From: Pseudopyrenochaeta lycopersici
Lineage: Eukaryota; Ascomycota; Dothideomycetes; Pleosporales; Pseudopyrenochaetaceae
Length of the DNA stretch: 64,000 nucleotides
Assembly (NCBI GenBank): GCA_003313425.1
Contig: NHZP01000001.1
Location: 1,612,001-1,676,000, forward strand
Direction of reading: 5' to 3'
The position numbers and the translations under genes are program-made. Positions 13,154 through 22,366 of this stretch are shown in pieces. Positions within the stretch are counted from its first letter, which is position 1. Each line of letters opens with the position of its first letter. The notes below the pieces were generated by a model. The model was not told the origin of the DNA, ran no database searches, and saw nothing but the letters and a program-made list of their open reading frames with translations.

Positions 13154-16100
13154 ATGCAGAATTAATTAAAGGAGGTAGAAGATGAGATAATTAATATTTT
13201 AAAGTGTAAAGGTAAGTTTATAGCTGCGTTTAGCAGTAAGATAAGACCTGCTTAGGAAACGTTCTTAAGTAGCTAACTCTTAAGAGGACCCGCTATACTA
13301 GCTAATTAGGTAATAGGAAGGAGTTAAAATAATAGTAACTTTACCTTTTACTACGTTAACAAGCCTTAGCGGGGCTTTTAAGTAAAGTTAGGGAGGGAAA
13401 GATACCCTCCGCTGCTTGAACCCCCTCTAAATCTTAAGCCTGTAGTTAATCCTACAGGGCCTAAGTTTCTCTTTCTTACTTCCTGTTACTATCTATTAAA
13501 ACTTTCTAAGGTAGACACATAAGTGCCTGTTAGGTACAAACTTCAAGCAATGTTACAGCCGCCTCAGACACCTAAACAGCCTAGGAAGCGTCCACCCCTA
13601 CTATCAAACCTAAATCCTTAACTAACTACGACTATAATTAAGCCTGCGCTAACAGAGATCGTGCGATTTACTAGTAAAGAAGCTATTAAAGACTACAGAA
13701 CTAAGCTTAAGCGTTATAGTAACGTTAAAGTCCCTTAGCACGCAAGGATTATAGTAGACACTTAGGTTTAAAGCTTACTGTAAGTCTCGCCTGTTAAACA
13801 GAAGGGCATAGTAGATAATTAGATAGTAGCCTTAGTAACTTACTTTAATAAGACTTCGACCCTTATTATCGCGACTAGAGAATTTCTAAAAGGAAGACTA
13901 AGCCTAATATTACAGTATAGAGGTATCGCTGCTTTTAAGCAGTAATATCCTATACTTAAGGACATAGACACTTATAAGAAGAAGAGGAAAAAGGAGATAG
14001 AGAGCGCGTTTACCTATCTAGACGAACACTATTAGCATATACTAAGGCAGGTTCTTATTCTATATTCTGTTTAGGTAGTGTACTTGTACTCTAGCGTAAC
14101 AGCAGTCTAATAGTTACTGCGCAGGACTTTACTAGATAACCTCGCTCCCTTCCTTAATACAGCTCTTTACTATTAACGATAATCTGCAAGGAGGAGGTAG
14201 GATAGATTTATTAATATTACTGACTGGGAAGAAGTACGTCAGCAGATAGCTAATATACCTGCTTAGATAAAGAAGTATTATAAGGACGGCAACGCTGAGT
14301 TGCGCGGCATCGTTAATAAGCACAAGATGCCTACCTCTAAGATTACAGCTGATAATATAGACACGCGCTCTAGATAAGGGTACCTTGACTAGATATTCTG
14401 GACAGAGGCAATCAAATAGTATAGAAAGTAATTGCATGCAGGGACGAAGCTTCCTCTAAATATGCCTATTCTACCTAAGTAGCTGCAGGAGAATTATTTT
14501 AGGTATTATAAGCAGACTAAGTTACTTCTTCCTGCTGCTAGCAATAGCAAGAATAATTCTACGACTAAGGCTGGCGTCTAGACGACAGCCTTAGCAATAA
14601 CTACCTCTAAACGTGCTAGAAGCTAAAGCCCTGCTACTTTATTAAATATTAGAGGGCGCACGTAAGTTATTAAGCCTTCTAGTCTTAGTTATTAACGCAC
14701 AAGCAAAGAATTTAGAAGCGATATCTAGAATAAGCTAGAGAAGCTAGGCGAGCCTTAAACAGACAGGCTGTCTGTTATAGCTGAAAGCATTTAAGAAATC
14801 TAGCTAGAAGAACAATATTTAAGAGGGAATAGGCGTACTTAATAACAGGTTAAGGCAGTAGAGGCCCTTTAAGAGAAATTCCGTCTTAGGCGGCGTTAGA
14901 GATTTCCCTCTACGCAGCCTCTCGCTCTAGATAAGATTCGCGTGAGAGACTTAGAGTTAGTAAGGTAGTTACGCAAAGAGTTAGAAATGCTGCTAGTAAC
15001 ACTTAATAATAGTATTAACGTTTAAGACTTAATTAAAGAAGATATCTTGCTTAAAACTAGCATCGCAGTAAAATCGCGTAAGGGATACAACTATATAAAT
15101 AAACAGTCTGCTCTAGTTAAGATAACTGCGTCGCTTACGTCTAGGAAGTTGAATAATAGTAAGCGCGTCTAGCTGATTGATACCTAGTATTAAGAGTGTG
15201 TGAATTTTAGCACTCTTAAGGATAGGCAGGGTAGTTAGGTATTCGACTATCGCAGGGTGTGCTGGTAATATTACTGTTACGTAGCTAGCAAGATAGGCCT
15301 GCTTACTTAAAGCCTTAGTATTTTAAATACAGTTTAGCTGCTTAAGATACTATACTATTGTTAGGATTAATAGGGTCAGCTTTAATCGGACCTAGTAACT
15401 TAAGTTCTGTTCTTAGCCCTGTTTCGAGGAGACTATACGCATTAAGACTTAAAGAGCTATTATTATCGCCTAGTAAAAGTTTAAGTCTAAATTAACTAGG
15501 ATAAAGTTGCTAAGGCTCTTAATTAGGGAGTATATGTTAAAGTATTTAAGGAGTACAGCAGTATTACCTACGACGCCTTTAGCTAGATTTTTGAGGATCC
15601 TAAGCTAGTCTTAATCCTTAATTAAAGTTTTAACATATACCTCTACTACACGCGGCTAATTAATAGCAAGAGTAACCTTAGCTAGTGTTAGGTAATATAT
15701 TATTCGTTAATACAGCAGCTTGTGCGTGGTAACATTAAGTATTAGCTGATGTACGCAGTCTTGCGAAAAGAGCCTAACCTAATTTCTTACCCTTATTACA
15801 CGAAATACACTAAGCCTAGGGATAGGACTTACTTCTATTATATTAACTTAAATATCTCTAAGGCTGTGTACTTAGGCAGGGGTGTAGACATTATCTGAGG
15901 AAGCGTCTCTTTTAATAATAAAGATAAAGATAACTATACGCAGATACTACGTGGCTTTTATAATATTATCTATAAGTACTAGAACTGGCGAGAAAACTTA
16001 GGACTTAAGAACTCTACTAGTTACATTAAGGGATAGGATAATAAGAGGGACTAGCCAGAGAGTTGCAGTGCGAAATTCCCTGACGTTGAATAGTTCAGTC

Positions 16101-17011
16101 AGCCTTGCAAGGCTAGTCACGTCCGCATCTCTAATCCTAGGCTGCCTCATAGATCCACTAGACCTGCAACCAAGCAACAACAAACTATCTTGCCTTAGTT
16201 TGTTAAGGTGGAAGAGGACATGACTACGATAGAGATTCCTGAGATAGGCTCCTATTAAGAGCTTACTGCTGCCTTTTAAAGCTTAACTGCCGCGCTAAAG
16301 TTACTTTCTAGACACTTAAATTACTATAGAGGCGTTAAGTAGGCCTTTCCTAGAGATGTTATACTAGTATACTTGTTAAACATTGCTAAGGCTGTAAACT
16401 ATTAGCTAAGATAGGACTCTCCGCTAGTTTTAGAGGAACTAATAGACTTGTTCACAGATTAGCCTAATCCTAGTTTAATCTATTAATTTATTAAAGATAC
16501 TAGGAAGGCTATAGTAAAGATAATTAAAGAGTATTAGGTTATCTGCCGGCATTATAAGAAGCTTGCTTTTAGTAAAGATAGAGACCTCAGCGTACCTGAT
16601 AGGTTGTTCTTCTTAAATAAAGGTATGAATCCAGCTTAGGAAGCTAAGTAGTAGAAGCACGATAGGCAGGTTAAACAACGCACTGCCCTAGATAAGGTTC
16701 TTAAGGAGCTTTCTGATAATCCTAATAGTAAGGCTGCTAGGATGCTGGACAGGAAGGAGAAACCAAGGCGCCTATCTATCTAAAGTGTAACTAAGTCTCT
16801 ACAGACTTTAACTTATGCTGGTTTATAAAGGTTGTTATTGTAGTAACAGGCGCTAAGTTAATATTCGCCTGGTTAGTTACCTATAGGACGTCCTCTTGCG
16901 CCTTCTCGTCCTAGGCAAGCGCAACCTAACATGAGCGCGTTAAATCTGCATGCACCGTCGCAGACTCCTCGTCGTAGCAAGAGGATTAAGGAGATTAAGA
17001 AGAAGAAGTAA
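13154..17011 (+). pseudogene. B1 ORF2: large accessory protein of unknown function, HxD-like motif
   Basis: A single frame runs from ATG 13154 to TAA 17009-17011: 1,286 codons with the stop, broken only by RIP-type stops. The B2 counterpart (35058-38912) has the same length except for one 3-nt gap, so the frame was under coding constraint. The N-terminal third is basic and Pro/Ser-rich. The middle (residues about 700-950) reads like a globular domain with TYF-YYINLNI at 15830-15850 and RGF-Y at 15950-15961. The C-terminus is basic (RRSKRIKEIKKKK), like a nuclear localisation signal. The Tyr (15839-15841) and Asn (15845-15847) codons are each one transition from His and Asp, giving HxD, and Tyr 15959-15961 is one transition from His. 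That HxD...H layout resembles Fe(II)/2-oxoglutarate dioxygenases. The assignment is inference, not established. Confidence 0.6.
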
Positions 17012-17040
17012 GGATAATTTAGCTGCACTATTAAGAGCCT

Positions 17041-17087
17041 AGCTAATTAGCAATCGCTAGGTGAGGCTTAACAGACTCTGATTGGCT
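17041..17087 (+). repeat. B1 stem-loop repeat copy 3 (47 bp)
   Basis: AGCTAATTAG and CTGATTGGCT arms with a shortened core, just after the ORF2 stop. In B2 the left arm and most of the core are deleted. Confidence 0.7.
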
Positions 17088-17446
17088 GAGTGCCTTCTAG
17101 TTGTTTAAAGGATACTAGGACAATAGTATACTTACTAGCGTTGTTAACAGTAAGGTTAAGGCGCGTTTTCTTTTGTTTTTCCTACTGTCTTTAAGAGATT
17201 TGACGATAAAGTGCGAGAGTTTATAAAGGAACCTGCATGATTACGAGGACTGCTCCTCCTGCAGAAATACAGCTTATACTGCCTTCCCTTTATTTGTAGG
17301 GCAACAATTTCTTTCTTTCCTTTCTTTTTTTTATATGTCTTTTCTTAGCTCTCTTCTCCTCCTGCTAATAGTTCTACTTATGAAGAGAAGGAATAATAAG
17401 TAGGATTTGTGAGCTTAATGGGACTGAGCTTAAAGTAGGGGAGGTT

Positions 17447-17824
17447 TGTGCTGTTGTATAGGGTACCTAGGCAATTAGGTAATAATAGGTTTCCTTTGTT
17501 AGCGAAATTTGGTGATAAAACTTAGAGATGCGAGAGATCTTAACCTCATGCACTAAACGTGATGCACCATGCACTACACTCCACGAGAATTCACTTTAAA
17601 ACTGAGATTTTGCAAAGTAGCTAGTGCATTAGCTACGTTAATTCATAAGATTTCAGACTATTTTGTTTATTACTTTTAATTAGGCTCCATACTTACCTTC
17701 GTTTCTGGCAGACTGCACAGGCAGAGCTGCTCCTGTTATTCACGCACGTTTGGATTCCATCGTTACCTCTCATTCACAACACCAGAACTGCGGGATTGTG
17801 CCGAACCACCTTGTTAACTCCACA
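17447..17824 (+). repeat. B1 3' LTR (378 bp)
   Basis: Same length as the 5' LTR. It differs at a modest number of positions, mostly C-to-T and G-to-A at CA/TG. Preceded by the terminal polypurine tract (17432-17444). Confidence 0.9.
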
Positions 17825-19830
17825 CTAGTATTAGCTATAGCTTTCTAATACTACGTATAATACTATAGATAAAGCTATAGTAAGACTTAAATCTTTACTA
17901 TAAGCTTAAGGGATATTAAGAAAGTACTATACTTAAAGGTCTAGAAAATACTATAGAAAATATATAACGCCCTACTAGCTTACGTACAACCTTATCTAAA
18001 GATATTTCTACCTAAGGAAGGAAATAAGCTACCTCTATAGTAAGGCCTATAATAAGACTATATAATAGAGTTAGAAGAGAAGGATAGATAGAAGCTAGAG
18101 ATACTGTATAGACCTCTCTACGTAATATTAAGAGATAAACTCTTAGTACTAAGGAAGACGTTATTAGACCTCCTAGATAAAGAGTTTATCTATGCAAGTA
18201 GCTTACTAGCAGCCTTACTTATACTATTTATACGTAAGGTAGGAGGAGGACTATAATTCTGTATAGACTACAGAGCTCTTAACGCCCTAACTAAGAAGGA
18301 CTATTACCTACTACCTCTTATACGTAAGACGTTAAACTAAATTAGATAAGCTATATAGTATACTAAGCTAGATATTACTACAGTATTCTATAAGATAAGG
18401 ATAAGTAAAGGATTAGAATAGATAACCGCGTTTTAAATATAATTTAGATTATATAAGTAGCTAGTAATACCCTTTAGCTTAGTAAATATACTAAGTACCT
18501 TCTAGAAGTATATTAACTAAGCTCTATAAGACTTCTTAGATAACTTTACCTCTATATACTTAGATAATATTCTTATCTTTACTAAAGGATCTCTCTCTTG
18601 GTACTACGTCTATATATAAAAAGTATTAGATTACTTATAAGAAGTAAGACTATACTTAGAACTAAGTAAATATAAGTTTAATATTTAGTATATAAAGTAC
18701 TTTAGCTTTATCTTAGAAGTATAGAAGAGTATATCTATAGACTTTAAGAAAGTCTAAGCTATTTAAGAATAGGAGGCCCTAATAATAGTTAAAAGTATAT
18801 AAAGATTCCTAGAGTTTACTAACTTCTATAAACACTTTAACCTAAACTTCTTCTAACTAGTAGAGCCTCTTATATAGCTAATAAGAAAAAAAGAGAAATA
18901 TTTTTATAAGATATAGAATAAGAGTAGAGTTTCTAAGCTCTTAAGGACGTATTCTTAGTAGATAAAGTTCTTACTACTTTCTTACCTAAATAATAGATAA
19001 TAGTAGAATATAACTCTTTAAGCTTTACTATAGGCGGCGTACTATTATAAGAAGATAAGTAAAGAACTCTTTATATAGTAGCTTACTTCTTAAAGAAATT
19101 TCTAGCGTATAAGAGTAACTACCTAATTTATAATAAAGAGTTACTAGTAGTTATTACATACCTAAATAAATAGGACGCAGAACTCTATAGCGTATAAGAA
19201 TTTAAAGTAATTACTAACTATAAGAACCTAGAGTACTTTATAAAAAAGTAAAAGATAACAGAATAATATATATAATAGTTAGTCTACCTATTATAGTTTA
19301 ATAATATAAAGCTATAGTACTATCTAAGTAAGGAGAACACCTAAGTAGACGCACTATTTAGAAGAAACTAAGACCTACTATAAAGAACAGATAACAGCTA
19401 CCTAGTAAGTAGAGAGTTTATTATATTAGTACTAGCCTAATAGTAAGATATAATAGTTATAGGGGTTATATAAACCCCTACGTTAACCCTTAATAGCTTA
19501 ATTATAGCTAAGTCCTTACTAAAAGCTCTAATCCTTAAGAACTTAATTACTAAACACTAGGACTAAGCTATATAAGATAACTTAACCTATTAGGAAGTCT
19601 ATAACGCTATAAAGCTAGGTGCTAGGTTACTACCTAGTATAACAAAGAAACTTACTATATTACTAGGAGATTACATAATTAACTTAAAGAGAAAGCTCTA
19701 ATAGAGATCTAGGATCTAGGTACCTAAAAATAAACCCCTTTATACAGGAATTATCTAGTAAGTATATCTAGCTGTGCAAACAAGTTACCTAAGAAGAGAA
19801 GAAACGTACTGCACGCTAGCTAGTACCTAG
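17825..19830 (+). pseudogene. Element C reverse transcriptase and RNase H (RIP-inactivated)
   Basis: Plus-strand gypsy RT with FIRKVGGGL and FCIDYRALNAL near 18,230-18,290. The active-site strand is SIYLDNILIF near 18,552-18,580, where the second Asp of YxDD is Asn. Then come FLEFTNFYKHF near 18,815, RNase H around 19,010-19,220 (SFTIGGVLL, YNKELLVVITYL) and the closing VDALFRRN near 19,350. Stops are RIP-type. The frame leads straight into the integrase zinc-binding region, which resumes at 39678 after B2. Confidence 0.85.
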
Positions 19831-20200
19831 TGTGCCGTTGCACAGGGTACCTGGGCAATCAGGTAATAATGGGTTTCCTTTGTCAGCGAAATTTGATGAT
19901 AAGACTTGGAGATGCGAGAGATCTCAACGTCATGCACCAAATACCATGCACCACACTCCACGATAATTCACTTCAAAACTGAGATTTTGCAAAGTAGCTA
20001 GTGCATTAGCTACGTTAATTCATGAGATTTCAGACCATTTTGTTTATTACTTTTAATCAGGCTCTATGCTTACCTTCGTTTTTGGCAGACTGCACAGGCA
20101 GGGCTGCTCCTGTTATTCACGCGCGTTCGATTCCAGCGTCACCTCTCATTCACAACACTAGAACTGCGGGATTGTGCTAAACTACCTTGTTAACTCTATA
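19831..20200 (+). repeat. B2 5' LTR (370 bp)
   Basis: Same family as the B1 LTRs, but about 8 bp shorter around the GCACCA repeats near 19,940. Rich in CA/TG, so little RIP. Followed by TATAA and then TGGCGAAGCC, a possible primer-binding site. Confidence 0.9.
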
Positions 20201-20257
20201 TATAATGGCGAAGCCTAAGGGGCGCAACGGTCTGTTCTGGTTAGGCTATAGCTAATG

Positions 20258-20488
20258 TGTAACGAAGTATCGTGAATCTGAATCTTGGTGTTGCAGCATA
20301 GTTGCGCTAGACCTCTTCTAGGGCTAGCGCGCACCGTGACGGACCTGCTTAAAACCTGCGCTGGCTGCGCGGAGCGGGGACGACAAGTATTATTCTCTCC
20401 CATAGCTGAGTGACAGCAATACAGAACCATCCCTTCACTATTATCTGTGGTGTGAAGCAAGTACTATTGCCTGAAACCATACGTTACA
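20258..20488 (+). repeat. Element D 5' LTR (231 bp)
   Basis: Starts TGTAACGAAG and ends ATACGTTACA, with 5-bp inverted termini TGTAA/TTACA. Identical by eye to 26620-26850. Confidence 0.95.
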
Positions 20489-20519
20489 TAATAATACTTC
20501 TCCGTACAATAGTCCGGGG

Positions 20520-21629
20520 ATGGTTCCCCCTACGCGATCTAGTAAACAGGCCGCCTCTGCCAGCGAGACGCCCGACCCCCCTATCGAAGTCGACCCGCAG
20601 GTAGACGAAGAACCACCGACCCTCAGCGCGAGCACACCTTTAATTCTTGAGGAGCGCATCCTAGCCGCTGAAAAGAGACGCGATGAGCTCCAAGCGCTTC
20701 TACGCCTACGCGCAATTGAGGAGGAAATCGCACAGCTAGAAAGCATCGAACGCGACCTCACCCCAGCCCCATCAGTGGATGGAACTCCTGAAGTTCAGGT
20801 TACAGAGGCGCGCAAGAGGAGCGCACCTGACGCGTCCCCGCCTCTACACGCAAAACGCACGCTTAAACCCCGGGATCCATCTGAATACCGAGGAAGGAAC
20901 TTGAAGGAACATCGCGAGTTTTTTCGCTCATGCGAAGTGGCATTTTGACTCTTGCCACAGGAATTTCGTCTTGACAATGATAAAGTTATCTGGGCTATGC
21001 AGTACCTAGGAGGAGACCCAAGAGACCTTTGGTACACGCACCACGAGCGTGCATTTGAAACAAATAGAATAACGCCTACCTGGGAATACTTCAAGCAGTA
21101 TATGCTCGACTTACTGTCTGACCCGATTAATCGCAGCCTTGAAGCGGCTACAGCGCACGCTCGGGCCATGCAGCAGAAAGACCAGACTGTTCGGTCCTTT
21201 GCAACCTACCTTGATGTTATTGAAGATCAACTCACGCCCTATACTGAGGCGCAGAGAGTTCAGCATCTCTTCTCAAAGTTAAGGCCTGAATTGCAGAGGG
21301 CTATTACCAACTACCACCAGATTCCTGCGACCAGGGAGGATTTAATAGCATTAGGCTCTACACTTGAGCGGAACCTGCGCCGAGCCATGCCGACGCAAGA
21401 CCAGCACACGCGCAACACATCTAAGGGAAAATCCCAGGAAAGCACTCCAAAACACAAATCAAACGAGCCTTTCCGTAGACCATGGGATAAAAGCAAGGTC
21501 ACCTGCTTTAACTGCAAGAAGGTTGGACACTACGCCAATGAGTGCCGAAGCAGTAATCCAAACCACCTTCCAGTACGCATCAACCAGACGGGAAAAGGTC
21601 AAGCCTCACCAGCAATCCGGGAACAGTGA
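20520..21629 (+). pseudogene. Element D gag with one premature stop
   Basis: ATG at 20520 lies 31 bp after the 5' LTR. The frame is open to 20945, hits TGA at 20946-20948, and continues in the same frame to TGA at 21627-21629 (369 codons in all). The N-terminal part is Glu/Arg-rich with a coiled-coil-like stretch (ERILAAEKRRDELQALLRL). The second part has the gag capsid core (WYTHHERAF, ITPTWEYFKQYM) and a clean CCHC knuckle, CFNCKKVGHYANEC, near 21,505-21,546. The stop lies between EVAF and LLPQEF in a region that should be continuous. One C-to-T change at a CGA codon is the simplest cause. Stop readthrough is possible but unsupported. Confidence 0.85.
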
Positions 21630-22366
21630 GGCGCATACCTATCGACATTTTGCCGGGTATGAAGCGCAAGTGCAGCGCAGCCGCAGAGACAGGCCCTGAG
21701 AAGGAACTCCAAGTTATCCTTGACCCCCAAGCTGACGTCAGCTTAATTAGTCAGAAGCTAGCTGTTGAGATGGGACTACCACCACTTGAAGGAGCAGAGC
21801 TCCCAAGGCTGGGTTGGATTGGTGCCCAGCGTCAGAACACCTACGCAGCATATGAGCTTTGGGTGCGCTTAACAGATGACAACGGCGTTGATCGCCGAGC
21901 CCAGGTTACAGCGTACGGAGTAGATAAGGAGGGCGTTCCTCTTCTACTTGGCAACCCCTTTTTACAACAGCAGAATATTTATATTGACTGTGGCTCTCAA
22001 ACATGGCGTTGGGGATATACCTTAGCTAATATCGAGCTCGTTACTACCACAGAACTTCATGAAGATGCAGAGCAAACTGGCTCTGACGCATACCTTCTAG
22101 GAGTACTACAGGTTACGGGTGAAGGTTTAGAGTGTGATGCTCGCATCTTCAGAGCGCGTGTCGCGCCGGAAGCGCGCATCCCTGACGCATTAGCCGACTA
22201 CAGCGATGTATTCGATGACGAAAAGGCAGAAGCCCCGCCAAATTTCAAAACTTCTGACCATGCTATCCCACTTATGGCTGACAAAGAACCTCCATACGGT
22301 CCACTATACAACCTCTCCGCGCATGAGCTTAAGGTACTCCGCAACTATAGAGGACGCGCTACGTAA
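21626..22366 (+). CDS. Element D protease and start of pol
   Basis: 246-codon frame in -1 relative to gag, overlapping the gag stop by 4 nt. It covers a retropepsin-like region (LQVILDPQADVSLIS near 21,708) and the linker toward RT. The expected active site D-S/T-G-A reads D-P-Q-A here, which RIP-type transitions alone do not explain. The fold signature downstream (LLLGNPFLQ) is present. There is no in-frame ATG; expression would need -1 frameshifting from gag. The frame ends at 22366 because the RT frame has shifted near 22,340. Confidence 0.75.
   Translation: MRRIPIDILPGMKRKCSAAAETGPEKELQVILDPQADVSLISQKLAVEMGLPPLEGAELPRLGWIGAQRQNTYAAYELWVRLTDDNGVDRRAQVTAYGVDKEGVPLLLGNPFLQQQNIYIDCGSQTWRWGYTLANIELVTTTELHEDAEQTGSDAYLLGVLQVTGEGLECDARIFRARVAPEARIPDALADYSDVFDDEKAEAPPNFKTSDHAIPLMADKEPPYGPLYNLSAHELKVLRNYRGRAT

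Larger units (their letters stand above)
5029..17824 (+). mobile_element. Element B1: 12.8-kb gypsy-type LTR retrotransposon with an extra ORF
   Basis: A complete element of 12,796 bp with 378-bp LTRs starting TGTG and ending CACA. It is flanked by a 4-bp CTAG duplication (5025-5028 and 17825-17828). Order: 5' LTR, leader with 40-bp tandem repeats, gag-protease, RT-RNase H-integrase in the -1 frame, internal polypurine tract, ORF2 of about 1,285 codons, terminal polypurine tract (17432-17444), 3' LTR. It is RIP-damaged, but less so than B2; the LTRs and leader are nearly intact while the coding region is full of CAG-to-TAG and TGG-to-TAG changes. It is inserted in element C upstream of the RT. 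Confidence 0.9.

Noticed and set aside
14132..14437. 101-codon minus-strand frame inside B1 ORF2
   Set aside because: It is opposite the conserved ORF2 frame and is hydrophobic because of the TA-rich complement; no independent support.
20441..21169. Minus-strand frames over element D gag (106 and 124 codons)
   Set aside because: Shadow frames of gag; they cross the 5' LTR boundary or the capsid core and show no features of their own.
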